Translations under genes and position numbers: made by a program
The notes under the pieces: model-generated
Told to the model about the DNA's origin: nothing
What the model saw: only the letters and a program-made list of their open reading frames with translations
The model's database searches: none
Shown here: one piece after another, positions 32,437-40,782 of the stretch
Position numbering within the stretch: position 1 is the stretch's first letter
Layout: each line of letters starts with the position of its first letter
From: an uncultured Treponema sp.
GTDB taxonomy: Bacteria; Spirochaetota; Spirochaetia; Treponematales; Treponemataceae
DNA length: 64,000 bases
Reading direction: 5' to 3'
Assembly (NCBI GenBank): GCA_949299755.1
Contig: CASGBA010000012.1
Location: forward strand, 1-64,000

Positions 32437-33296
32437 AAATCCACACTGGAGGTTTCAAGACGTGAAGCCAACCCTTCGTAATAAAACCTGTCATCTATTT
32501 TTTTACCGCCGGCGGCGACACCAAGCTTTCGGTCAGGACGGGCAGTACCATGGAAATCACTGCCGGCCGTGACAAACATCCCTAAATTACGGGCTATTTT
32601 TTCCAGTCTGACACAATCCGAAACCCGCGCCCCGGGATGCCAGGCTTCCAAACCTTGGACACCGGAATCACGTATATCCGCAATGGTTTTTTCCATTTTC
32701 CCCCAAGAAACGTAAAGGGAAAGGGGATGGGCAAGAACCGGGATGCCTCCGGCTTGTTTTATTGATGAAACCGCTTTTTCAAGGGATAAATTCCGGCGTT
32801 CCACATAGCAAGGTTTATTGACTGCCAGATAACGGGAAAAAGCCTGCTCAATATTTTTAACGACACCGGTTTCCACCAAATAACGGGCAAAATGAGGCCG
32901 TCCGATAATACCGCTTTTACCTGAAATTTTTTCTACCACATCCATATCGATTTCTATGCCCTTTTCATGAAAAAGTGAAACAATTTTACTGTTCCGTTGC
33001 AACCGTTCGGCAGCAGCTTCAGAAAGGACGGAACGCAGGAAATCATTATCAGGGGAAATCCCGTAACCAAGCAAATGAAACTCCCCGGAAGACTTCCATT
33101 GTATGGCCATCTCCACTCCGGCTATAAAATGAATGTTTGCACCGATACAAGCTTTACGGGCTTCCTCAATCCCGTCAACACTGTCATGATCCGTTAAAGC
33201 CCAGACAGAAAGCCCTTTTTCCACCGCCAGGAAAGCAAGCTCCGAAGGGGAATAAGAACCGTCTGAAACAGTTGAATGTGTATGTAAATCTATCAT
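32433..33296 (-). CDS. PHP-domain phosphoesterase
   Basis: The 287-residue protein has PHP metal motifs: DLHTHSTVSDGS, LTDHDS, AGVEM, HPLS and GSDFHG. It fits the RNase AM/YciV-type family, which hydrolyses nucleotide or RNA phosphodiesters in 5'-3' direction. The size matches. The TATTCT at 33307-33312 on the minus strand and GAAAG near the start make a short leader likely. It shares its upstream region with the divergent cyclic-nucleotide-binding operon. Confidence 0.92.
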   Translation of the reverse strand: MIDLHTHSTVSDGSYSPSELAFLAVEKGLSVWALTDHDSVDGIEEARKACIGANIHFIAGVEMAIQWKSSGEFHLLGYGISPDNDFLRSVLSEAAAERLQRNSKIVSLFHEKGIEIDMDVVEKISGKSGIIGRPHFARYLVETGVVKNIEQAFSRYLAVNKPCYVERRNLSLEKAVSSIKQAGGIPVLAHPLSLYVSWGKMEKTIADIRDSGVQGLEAWHPGARVSDCVRLEKIARNLGMFVTAGSDFHGTARPDRKLGVAAGGKKIDDRFYYEGLASRLETSSVDF

Positions 33297-33326
33297 TATT
33301 ACTTTCAGAATATCAAAAAAATAGAC

Positions 33327-33350
33327 TAAAAACTATATTTTATGCTATAC
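33327..33350 (+). promoter_or_regulatory. Possible promoter of the cyclic-nucleotide-binding operon
   Basis: The -10 TATACT lies at about 33345-33350, and a poor -35 (TAGACT) lies 18 bases before it. AGAGGAT follows in the leader before ATG 33374. Confidence 0.5.
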
Positions 33351-33373
33351 TACAGTGAAAAGAAGAGGATAAA

Positions 33374-34315
33374 ATGCCGAAAGCCATACAATACAAATCG
33401 AATTCCGTAATCTATTTTGCAGGAGACTCTGATTACAGGGTTTTCCTATTGCAAAAGGGAAAGCTCGTGCTCTCTGCCATTGACATAGAAACCGGGGTTC
33501 AAATAAATGAATATATCCGCGAAGGGGAATTTTTCGGGGTAAAATCAGCATTGGGGAAATTCCCCAGGGAAGAAAGTGTCATGGTTGTCGCTGATTCCGT
33601 TTGCCTGGCTTTTTCCACCCCTGAATTCGAACTCTTTGCCCAGAACAACACACGTATTGTTATGAAAATGCTGAAGGTTTTTTCAAATCAATTACGCCAC
33701 ATACATCATCAGATTGAATCCATTCTGAAAAGCGAAGAACAAACCAATCCAGATGACGGAATGTATTCTGTTGCCCTGGCATTCAGTAATGCCCAGGATT
33801 TTGGACCGGCAGGCGAAGTTGCCATGCGTTACCTTCAGCTTTTCCCCTCAGGGAAACACACCACGGAGATGAAACAACTGGTTCAAAGGGGTCTTGTCCG
33901 CCAGGACGGGGACGGCAGGGCGGCACCTAACTTTATACCCCAAACAACCCAGCCAAGGAGTGAAACTGAGGCTAAACCGGAGGATATATACAATATCGCT
34001 GAAAAATTTGAGGAACAAGGTAAAATTGAGGATGCTTTCAGACAATATCAAGCCGTAATCAACGGTTCCGATGAAAATCTGAAACAGAAAGCTTATTTAA
34101 AAGCGGTGAAATGCCTTTATAAGACTGAAAACTACAACAAGGGAATCCAGATGGGAACCGGTTTTATTAATTCCTTCCCCTCGTCCCCTGTAATTCCATT
34201 TATCCTTGTAGAAATGGGAAACTGTTATAAAAAACTAGACCAGCTTAACAAGGCGGAAGCTTTCTACGCAAAAGCCTCTGCAATGAATCCCCAAGCTGTA
34301 CCAGGAGGCAACTGA
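33374..34315 (+). CDS. Cyclic-nucleotide-binding protein with TPR repeats
   Basis: The 313-residue protein starts with a cNMP-binding beta roll (about 1-115): VIYFAGDSDYRVFLLQKGKL, then IREGEFFGVKSALG and VMVVADSVCLAFS. The arginine-containing phosphate-binding cassette of true CRP is only partly present (PREESV). The C-terminal half (about 195-310) has two TPR units (DIYNIAEKFEEQGKIEDAFRQYQ and CYKKLDQLNKAEAFYAKA). No DNA-binding domain is seen, so it is probably a signal-reading scaffold. Its stop overlaps the start of the next cNMP gene (TGATG). Confidence 0.87.
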   Translation: MPKAIQYKSNSVIYFAGDSDYRVFLLQKGKLVLSAIDIETGVQINEYIREGEFFGVKSALGKFPREESVMVVADSVCLAFSTPEFELFAQNNTRIVMKMLKVFSNQLRHIHHQIESILKSEEQTNPDDGMYSVALAFSNAQDFGPAGEVAMRYLQLFPSGKHTTEMKQLVQRGLVRQDGDGRAAPNFIPQTTQPRSETEAKPEDIYNIAEKFEEQGKIEDAFRQYQAVINGSDENLKQKAYLKAVKCLYKTENYNKGIQMGTGFINSFPSSPVIPFILVEMGNCYKKLDQLNKAEAFYAKASAMNPQAVPGGN

Positions 34316-34968
34316 TGCCGGATGTATTCGCAGCTTTTTCACGTTTTGCAAAAAATTTCCCCAAAGGATCCGTTATTTTTTCCGAATTTGAACCAGGGGA
34401 ATCCTTTTACCTGATACAATCAGGCCGGGTCCAATTGCTGAAAACAGTGAACGGTTTTCAAAAGAACCTGGATATTCTTATGCCGTCAGAAATTTTCGGG
34501 GAAATGGCAATTCTGGAAAACACACCACGATCAGCCACTGCTGTTGCCTACGATGACGTAAAAGCCCTTGAATTCAACAGGGCGAATTTTGAAATACTTA
34601 TGACGGGAAATCCCGCCATTGCAATAAAACTGCTAAAAACCTTTGTAAAACGTATTTATGCCCAAAAACGCAGGTTCATGATTCTTACGATTCCGGAAAA
34701 AACAGCCCGGGTGGGGGACGTGTTTCTCATGCTTGATGAAACCCAGGCAAATATAGACCGTTCTACGGAATCACGTACTTTCACAACAACCATAGAGGAA
34801 GTAGCCAGATGGGCCGGGCTTCCGGTTGAGGAAACAGAAGACGGGCTTACAAAACTGGCAGACCAGGGACGCATAGAAATTTACACGGACAGAATTGTTG
34901 TTAAAAACATAACCGACATGAACCGTTTTGTCAGCTCGAAGCGTGTCAGAAACATGGAGCACAGATAA
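34315..34968 (+). CDS. CRP/FNR-type cyclic-nucleotide-binding regulator
   Basis: The 217-residue protein has a clear cNMP-binding domain (about 10-130). FSEFEPGESFYLIQSGRVQLLK is followed by PSEIFGEMAILENTPRSATAVAYD, with the phosphate-binding cassette residues FGEMAILENTPRSA intact. The C-terminal winged helix (FTTTIEEVARWAGLPVEETEDGLTKLADQGRIEIYTDRIVVKN) is the usual CRP reading head. It is the best candidate here for a cAMP- or other nucleotide-responsive transcription factor. Translation is coupled to the preceding cNMP/TPR protein. Confidence 0.9.
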   Translation: MPDVFAAFSRFAKNFPKGSVIFSEFEPGESFYLIQSGRVQLLKTVNGFQKNLDILMPSEIFGEMAILENTPRSATAVAYDDVKALEFNRANFEILMTGNPAIAIKLLKTFVKRIYAQKRRFMILTIPEKTARVGDVFLMLDETQANIDRSTESRTFTTTIEEVARWAGLPVEETEDGLTKLADQGRIEIYTDRIVVKNITDMNRFVSSKRVRNMEHR

Positions 34969-35000
34969 CATCCTCACAGACAGATGCCTGTTGGCAACCC

Positions 35001-35030
35001 TTGACTTTGGACAGTTTTTTTTGTTAGGAT
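35001..35030 (+). promoter_or_regulatory. Promoter of tRNA-Thr
   Basis: TTGACT (35001-35006) and TAGGAT (35025-35030) are 18 bases apart. The tRNA starts 16 bases after the -10 box. Confidence 0.65.
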
Positions 35031-35045
35031 GCACCGTCTTGTTTT

Positions 35046-35118
35046 GCCAACTTAGCTCACCCGGCAGAGCGGCGCTCTCGTAAGGCGCAGGTACTCGGTT
35101 CAAGTCCGAGAGTTGGCT
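35046..35118 (+). tRNA. tRNA-Thr (CGU)
   Basis: Acceptor GCCAACT (35046-35052) pairs with AGTTGGC (35111-35117). The anticodon loop CTCGTAA gives CGT. The T arm CTCGGTTCAAGTCCGAG is perfect. The discriminator base is T and CCA is not encoded. Confidence 0.96.
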
Positions 35119-35283
35119 TACTTTCTTGGATAATAAAAACACCGTCCTCTGTTGGAACCGTTTATAAGCGGTGAATTCAGGGAAAATAAAACCGTAAAAA
35201 TATTAAATTTTCTCATGAATAAATAAAAAATAATTAAAATAATCTTAATAATAATCTGTTTTTATCATTTTATAAATTAAAAG
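35119..35283. other. AT-rich spacer between tRNA-Thr and the LacI-type gene
   Basis: This stretch contains a small inverted pair (CACCGTCC ... AAGCGGTG near 35140-35175), then a very AT-rich run. No gene or terminator is convincing. Its only clear function is to hold the upstream region of the LacI promoter. Confidence 0.4.
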
Positions 35284-35312
35284 TTGTATTTTTCTTTTTA
35301 CTGATGTATAAT
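35284..35312 (+). promoter_or_regulatory. Promoter of the LacI-type regulator
   Basis: TTGTAT (35284-35289), exactly 17 bases, TATAAT (35307-35312). The -10 ends 6 bases before ATG 35319, which makes transcription start at the codon. An upstream ATG at 35304 would overlap the -10 box and is rejected. Confidence 0.85.
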
Positions 35313-35318
35313 CCATTT

Positions 35319-36353
35319 ATGGGAAAAGCAGTCCGACTTATTGATATTGCGAAAAAACTGGATGTTAGTACTGTAACTGTCTCAAACGCCCTGGCGAACC
35401 AACGAGGTGTAAGTGAAGAGGTCAGAAAAAAAATAGTAGCTACGGCGGAAGAAATGGGATACCATCTTCCCCGTAGTAATAAAAACAAAAAAAATGAAAA
35501 AAACTGGCTTGTTGGTGTGGCGATTTCGGAAAAATATCTTGATGAATATGTTTCTTTCTATTGGAGTATTTATAAAGAAATATCAAAAATTGCCACGGAA
35601 AGGGGTTGGCTGACCTTTGTCGAGGTCCTTAAAAACGAATCCGAAGAAAAACTGGAACCCCTTCTTTTTGTAAAAGAAAAAAAAGTGGACGGAGTAATTG
35701 TACTTGGAGAGCTGTCAAAAGAATACCTGGATTTCCTGAAAAAAAATATTTCTGTGCCCCTTGTGTTTTTGGATTTTTATGAACGGAAACAGGAAGCGGA
35801 CTCAATAATTTCAGACGGTTTTTACGGTATGTACTTCCTGACAACATACCTCATAAAAAAAGGGCACAGAGACATAGGCTTTGTGGGTTCTGTTTTGGCG
35901 GACAGCTCCGTAACGGACAGATATTTCGGTTATTCAAAAGCCATGAGAGAAAACGGCTTGAAAGAAAATCCCGAATGGATTATCCCTGACAGAGAAGAAA
36001 ACAAACCCCTTCAGGGAAGCAAAAGGGACTTGCATTTCCCGGAAAGCAACCTGCCCACAGCTTTTGTCTGTTATTGCGATTTGGTAGCCAGTTATGCCGT
36101 TAAATATTTTGAGGACAGAGGAATAAGGGTACCTGAAGATATTTCCATTGTGGGGTTCGATGATTACTTGTTTCCAGGCTTGTCCGACAAAAATATAACA
36201 ACCTACAGAGTGGATAAGGAAAAATTGGCGAAAGCTGCCGTCAAGAGGCTGGGTAAAAGACTGGAAGAAACAAAGGGAAATTATCATCCGGTACTGGAAA
36301 TAGTTTCAGGATGCATTGTGGAAAAAGAAACAGTCAAGGATATGACTGTATGA
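35319..36353 (+). CDS. LacI-family transcriptional regulator
   Basis: From ATG 35319 the 344-residue product starts with the LacI helix-turn-helix VRLIDIAKKLDVSTVTVSNALANQRGVSEEVRKKI and hinge helix, and continues with a periplasmic-binding-protein-like effector domain (GVIVLGELSKEYL, SIVGFDDYLFPGLSDKNITTYRVDKEKL). The effector is probably a sugar or related small molecule. No sugar operon follows directly. The nearest transporter is the TRAP operon 0.5 kb downstream, beyond the divergent TrpR gene. Its mRNA looks leaderless. Confidence 0.93.
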   Translation: MGKAVRLIDIAKKLDVSTVTVSNALANQRGVSEEVRKKIVATAEEMGYHLPRSNKNKKNEKNWLVGVAISEKYLDEYVSFYWSIYKEISKIATERGWLTFVEVLKNESEEKLEPLLFVKEKKVDGVIVLGELSKEYLDFLKKNISVPLVFLDFYERKQEADSIISDGFYGMYFLTTYLIKKGHRDIGFVGSVLADSSVTDRYFGYSKAMRENGLKENPEWIIPDREENKPLQGSKRDLHFPESNLPTAFVCYCDLVASYAVKYFEDRGIRVPEDISIVGFDDYLFPGLSDKNITTYRVDKEKLAKAAVKRLGKRLEETKGNYHPVLEIVSGCIVEKETVKDMTV

Positions 36354-36389
36354 ACCGTATTTCCGGCTTAAGCCCTTTCCAGAGGGCTG

Positions 36390-36746
36390 TCAGGCCTTTG
36401 GGGAACGGCAATCCCCTTCCTTTTCTGCGGCGGCAGCGTAAATATCCATCATTTTTTTGAATGGAGAATCCTCCTTTTTCAACACTTTGGATCCCCGGGT
36501 AATCTTACACAAACTCATGCTGAATTTTCTGGCGATTTCACGTTGTGTCGTACCTTCCAGGATTTCCCGGACAAGAGCCCATCGAAGGGAAAATTCCTTT
36601 ATTTCGGAAGAAGTAAAAAGACAATCAAAAAAATCCCTGATTAAAACAGGATCTTTTGTATTTGCCAGCGCCAAACATAATTGGGAACAGGAATCTGATA
36701 TTATTTTTTCCATATCAACACCATTACCGCTGTTCTTTTCTTCCAT
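36390..36746 (-). CDS. trpR: TrpR-family repressor
   Basis: The 118-residue protein carries the Trp repressor helix-turn-helix LVREILEGTTQREIARKFSMSLCKITRGSKVLK, close to the classical ELLRGEMSQRELK...ATITRGSNSLK. The arginine preceding the first helix (LRWALV, equivalent to the tryptophan-contacting Arg54) is kept. AAGGAG precedes the ATG. Trp biosynthesis genes are absent from the window. It is divergent from tatT with 127 bases between starts, so a regulatory link to the TRAP operon is possible but unproven. Confidence 0.87.
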   Translation of the reverse strand: MEEKNSGNGVDMEKIISDSCSQLCLALANTKDPVLIRDFFDCLFTSSEIKEFSLRWALVREILEGTTQREIARKFSMSLCKITRGSKVLKKEDSPFKKMMDIYAAAAEKEGDCRSPKA

Positions 36747-36836
36747 AAGGTTATTCTCCTTGTTTATCAGTGCAAAACTGGATCCGGATTTTTACTCTTA
36801 CAATAGATAATAACACAATGCTTTTGTTTACTATAC

Positions 36837-36864
36837 TTGAAAAAAACAAAAAAAACACTATACT
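36837..36864 (+). promoter_or_regulatory. Promoter of the tatT-tatP-tatQM operon with direct repeats
   Basis: TTGAAA (36837-36842), 16 bases, TATACT (36859-36864). ACTATACT occurs twice, at 36830-36837 and 36857-36864, overlapping the -35 and -10. Start ATG 36874 is 9 bases after the -10, so the leader is nearly absent. Confidence 0.65.
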
Positions 36865-36873
36865 GAATGCCAC

Positions 36874-37857
36874 ATGAATAAGATAAAAACCAGAGGTTAT
36901 TCATACCTACTACAAGTATTTTTCATTATACCCATATTGTGGGGTATTTCGGCAACATCCTGCTCCATAAGAAAAATGGCCCTCAATTCTGTTTCGGATA
37001 TGTTGGCTCCAGGCATAGAAGCTGAGGCAAAAGAAAGCAGGGGGGCAATGTTCGCATTCACCTCCGAAAACGATCCTGAACTTGTGGCCGATGCGTTCCC
37101 TGTAATCCTGAAAGTTTACGAAGGAATGATGTTTGAAAATCCGGAGCACAGCGAGTTGGCAGTGATGACCGGACAATTGTATATCATGTATGGGAATGCC
37201 TTTTTACAGGGACAGGCGGAAATGTACCCCCCGAATATGATTAAAGAACAAAATCACCAGTATACAAGGGCATCCAATTTCTTCAAACGTGGTCGTTCCT
37301 ACTCCTTGAATGCGCTGGAAATGAATCACCCCGGCTTTTATGAGGCTGTATTCCAAACGGCGGGAGACGCCCGTTCAGCCATGATGGACAAAATGAAAAA
37401 AGAAGACACTGGAGCTCTTTTTTGGGCCGCTTCCGGCGCCTTGGCTGATTTTTCCCTGAATCCCCTTGATGCAGAGGCAATAGATTCCGTTGAAGGTTCC
37501 GTAGCCATGATGGAAAAAGCAGCGGAGCTTTATCCCGAATATTTTAACGGTATTATATGGGAAACCTTGTTCACTTTCTATTCCGCGGCTCCGGATTTTA
37601 TGGGTGGCGGCATGGAAAAAGCTGAAACAGCATACGAAAAGGCATTGGAAATCGGAGGCGGGTCAGCCTCTCTTTACACAGCTTATGCAAAAAATATTTG
37701 CATACCGGCCCAGGACATCGAAGGGTTTTTAGAAGCTCTGGACAAGGCATTGGCCATAAATCCTGACGAAAACATATCTTCCCGCCTCATGACCGTACTT
37801 GCACAACAGAAGGCAAGATGGCTTTTGGACAATAAAGGCACATTCTTTTTGGAATAG
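36874..37857 (+). CDS. tatT: TatT-type TPR lipoprotein of the TRAP transporter
   Basis: The 327-residue protein has a lipoprotein signal peptide with the lipobox SATSC at about residues 26-30. The mature part is all helical with TPR-like repeats and the C-terminal unit ALEIGGGSASLYTAYAKNICIPAQDIEGFLEALDKALAINPDE. It resembles the TatT protein of the T. pallidum TPR-protein-associated TRAP system. That trimer binds the TatP solute protein and is thought to pass hydrophobic solute to it. Gene order, tatT then tatP then tatQM, is as in that system. Confidence 0.9.
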   Translation: MNKIKTRGYSYLLQVFFIIPILWGISATSCSIRKMALNSVSDMLAPGIEAEAKESRGAMFAFTSENDPELVADAFPVILKVYEGMMFENPEHSELAVMTGQLYIMYGNAFLQGQAEMYPPNMIKEQNHQYTRASNFFKRGRSYSLNALEMNHPGFYEAVFQTAGDARSAMMDKMKKEDTGALFWAASGALADFSLNPLDAEAIDSVEGSVAMMEKAAELYPEYFNGIIWETLFTFYSAAPDFMGGGMEKAETAYEKALEIGGGSASLYTAYAKNICIPAQDIEGFLEALDKALAINPDENISSRLMTVLAQQKARWLLDNKGTFFLE

Positions 37858-37868
37858 GAGTGTAAATT

Positions 37869-38921
37869 ATGAAAAATCATTTTTCCGGAAAAATAACCAA
37901 ACTTTCCGTATCTTTTGTTTTAATGTTGTTGATTTCGGTTTTTTTCTGCTACGCCCAGGAAAAAATCCAGTTAAAAATAGCCAGTCTTGCACCGTCCCGT
38001 TCTCCATGGGACATACAGCTGAAAGAGTTGGCACAGGAATGGTACGAAATCACAGATGGAACTGTGTCGGTGACTTTTTATGATGCCATGTCGCTGGGTG
38101 GAGAAAAAAGCGTACTGCAAAAACTAAATCCACCAAGACCTGGACAAAAACCTCCCCTGGATGGGGCGGTTTTAAGTACCGTGGGATTAAATGAAATGGC
38201 TCCGGCAGCCCGTCTGTATACACTTTCAATACCGTTTTTAATAAGGAGCCAGGCGGAGCTGGACAAGGTTCTGGACACATACGGAGACAGTTTGCTGAAG
38301 GAATTCAACGCAAAAGGATTCAATGTCATTGCCTGGACAAATGTGGGTTGGCTTTCCTTTTATACCAAAGACCCCTACTCTGATTTGAAAACCCTGAGCA
38401 AAATAAAACTGGCATCCGCCGGAATAGACAGTCCTGTTCTTGGGGAAACTTTCCGGGCCGCCGGATTGACAGTTGAGGACATCCAGGCCTCAAAAATACT
38501 CCGGTCCCTTAAAAGCACAGGTGGAGTACGGGGATTTTTTGCAGTCCATATGTATGCTTATGTTACAGGCTTTTACAAGGCAATAAGTTACGCAATGAAT
38601 ACAAAGATGTGTCCGGTTATGGCAGGACTGGTAATTTCAAACAGTGCCTGGAACAGAATACCTGAAAAATACAAACCGGAAATGATTGCGGCGGTGGACC
38701 GCATTAAACAAAAACTGAATAACTCCCTCGATGAATCGGATGCCATGTATGTTGCAAGAATGGAAAAAGAAGGGATAACCATGATTAATCCCACTCCTGA
38801 AGAATTGGCAGCATGGGAAAGAGATTTCGGGAAAGCTGTGGAAGCCGTAAACAAAAAAGTTCCGGATGCTTTTGATATGGATTTATTTAGAAAGATAAAA
38901 GCCCTTTTAAAAAGGGATTAG
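37869..38921 (+). CDS. tatP: TRAP solute-binding protein TatP
   Basis: The 350-residue protein has a signal peptide (about 1-33) and the DctP-type TRAP fold: LKIASLAPSRSPWDIQLKELAQEWYEITDGTVSVTFYD, WTNVGWLSFYTKDPYSDLKTLSKIKLASAGIDSPVLGETF, and the C-terminal helix NPTPEELAAWERDFG. The AGGAG is 8 bases upstream. The ligand is not evident; in the T. pallidum relative an organic acid or hydrophobic ligand is proposed. It is 11 bases after tatT. Confidence 0.92.
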   Translation: MKNHFSGKITKLSVSFVLMLLISVFFCYAQEKIQLKIASLAPSRSPWDIQLKELAQEWYEITDGTVSVTFYDAMSLGGEKSVLQKLNPPRPGQKPPLDGAVLSTVGLNEMAPAARLYTLSIPFLIRSQAELDKVLDTYGDSLLKEFNAKGFNVIAWTNVGWLSFYTKDPYSDLKTLSKIKLASAGIDSPVLGETFRAAGLTVEDIQASKILRSLKSTGGVRGFFAVHMYAYVTGFYKAISYAMNTKMCPVMAGLVISNSAWNRIPEKYKPEMIAAVDRIKQKLNNSLDESDAMYVARMEKEGITMINPTPEELAAWERDFGKAVEAVNKKVPDAFDMDLFRKIKALLKRD

Positions 38922-38955
38922 TTTTAAGATATCAGTGTAATCCGGGATAAGATAA

Positions 38956-40782
38956 ATGCTGAAAAAAACCGTTTATATAATTACGCTTTTTTTTCTCGGG
39001 CTTCTGGCGCTTATGCCCCTTATTTTCAGGCTTATCCCGGTTTTTAATTCCATACCGAATCAGGATTCCGCAGTTGTAAACCTTGTATTTATTTTTTCCT
39101 GTATGGCGGGAATTCTAGCCAGCCATAGTGGAAAACATTTGTCCCTGGATGTCATAACAACATTCCTGAATGAAAAAACGCTGAATATTGTAAACCAAGT
39201 AAAAGCGGTTTTAGAAACCTCAATAATCACATCCTTGTTCTTCAGCGCCTGGTCAGAGCTTTTTGCAGCCTTCCAACCGGAGGAAAAACTGTGGGGAATT
39301 CCCATGCGTTGGATATTTGCTTTTCTTCCTCTTATGTACGCAGGAATTTTGGCCATAAATTTAAAACGGAGACGAAGCAGGATTGCGGCAATAATCGGAA
39401 TATGTCTTGGTGCGCTGGCAGCCAGCGGACCCATAAGCGGTGTATTATATTTTCTTTTTGGAATTGAAAATGCTGCTCCATTTTTGAAAATTTTCGATGC
39501 GTGGATGTTTTTTACATCAAAGGCTTTTATACCGCTGATTTTATTTTTTGTTGCCGCAGCCTTTTTCGGCCTTCCGATTTATGCGGTTCTTGCGGGAATA
39601 GCTTACACCGCATTCAGTCAGGGAGGGGGGTATGTTGAAATGATACCCCTGGAGACTTATACAATTTTAATTGACAAAAGCATGGCCGCTATACCACTGT
39701 TTACCTTAGCCGGTTACTTTCTGGCTGAAGGAAGCGCCGGGAAACGTATTTTGGAAGTAATCCGTTCACTTTTCGGTTGGATACGGGGAGGTGCTGTCCT
39801 GGCAGCCACAATAGTGGCGGTTTTTTTCACGACTTTTACAGGCGCTTCCGGAGCGACAATACTCGCCCTGGGAACCCTTCTTACTGTTATTTTAAAAGGA
39901 AGCGGCTATGAGGAAAAAGATGCGGAATCCCTGGTAACAGCCACAAGTTCCATAGGAATGCTTTTTCCGCCAAGCCTTGCAATAATCATTTACGGAACAA
40001 CGAATATTTTTTCAGTTGACATATATGATTTATTTAAAGGCGCTGTTTTACCGGGCGTATTGATGTGTATATCAATGATAGCAATCGGTATTTTCAAGGA
40101 TAAGAACCAAAACAAAGAAGCTTTTTCGCTGAAAAAATTAGGAAATGCCGTGAAACAAGGCTGGGCGGAACTTCTGCTACCTGCCGGGGTGACGGTAGGT
40201 TATTTTACAGGATTCCTTTCCCTCATTGAAACAGCCTGTTTTGCCGCTGTTTACTCATTCATTCTGGAAGTTTTTATCCGCAAAGACTATACCTTAAAAA
40301 TGTCTGCCATGACAGCCTTGAAAGGGGTTCCTGTTGCGGGCGGTGTACTGATGATTGTAGGAGCGGCGAAAGGACTTGCCTTCTTCTTAATTGACGCAGG
40401 CATTCCGGCGGTACTTACGGATTTTGCAGTTTCTTTTGTCCACTCAAAATACCTGTTTTTATTCCTGCTGAATATACTCCTTCTTATTGTCGGATGTCTG
40501 ATGGATTTATATTCCGCTATTCTTGTTGTCTCACCGTTAATTATCCCCATCGCGGATTCATTCGGGATTCATCCGGTACATACAGGTGTGATTTTCTTGA
40601 CAAACCTGGCTTTAGGTTTTTTAACCCCTCCGGTAGGAATGAATCTTTTTATAGCAAGTTATACTTTCGGGAAACCTGTAGTAAAAATAATAAAATCAAT
40701 AATCCCTTATTTGATTATACAATTTATAGTTTTAATGCTTGTGACTTACATACCCTGGTTCAGTTTGGTTTTTGTAGGCTAA
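38956..40782 (+). CDS. Fused TRAP permease TatQM
   Basis: The 608-residue membrane protein has a DctQ-like small-subunit part (about 1-150, with ILASHSGKHLSLDVITTFLNE) joined to a DctM-like large permease (about 170-608, with FTLAGYFLAEGSAGKRILEVIRSLFGW, FTGASGATILALG and GMNLFIASYTFG). There are about 15-17 membrane segments. It drives import through a sodium or proton gradient. The Q-M fusion matches the treponemal TRAP operon. Its last 23 bases overlap the convergent TatD gene. Confidence 0.92.
   Translation: MLKKTVYIITLFFLGLLALMPLIFRLIPVFNSIPNQDSAVVNLVFIFSCMAGILASHSGKHLSLDVITTFLNEKTLNIVNQVKAVLETSIITSLFFSAWSELFAAFQPEEKLWGIPMRWIFAFLPLMYAGILAINLKRRRSRIAAIIGICLGALAASGPISGVLYFLFGIENAAPFLKIFDAWMFFTSKAFIPLILFFVAAAFFGLPIYAVLAGIAYTAFSQGGGYVEMIPLETYTILIDKSMAAIPLFTLAGYFLAEGSAGKRILEVIRSLFGWIRGGAVLAATIVAVFFTTFTGASGATILALGTLLTVILKGSGYEEKDAESLVTATSSIGMLFPPSLAIIIYGTTNIFSVDIYDLFKGAVLPGVLMCISMIAIGIFKDKNQNKEAFSLKKLGNAVKQGWAELLLPAGVTVGYFTGFLSLIETACFAAVYSFILEVFIRKDYTLKMSAMTALKGVPVAGGVLMIVGAAKGLAFFLIDAGIPAVLTDFAVSFVHSKYLFLFLLNILLLIVGCLMDLYSAILVVSPLIIPIADSFGIHPVHTGVIFLTNLALGFLTPPVGMNLFIASYTFGKPVVKIIKSIIPYLIIQFIVLMLVTYIPWFSLVFVG

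Noticed and set aside
35304-35318. ATG 35304 as start of the LacI-type gene
   Set aside because: This codon overlaps the -10 box TATAAT; the transcript cannot include it.
36371-36388. AGCCCT-AGGGCT hairpin after the LacI-type gene as terminator
   Set aside because: The stem is only 6 bp with no T-run on either side.
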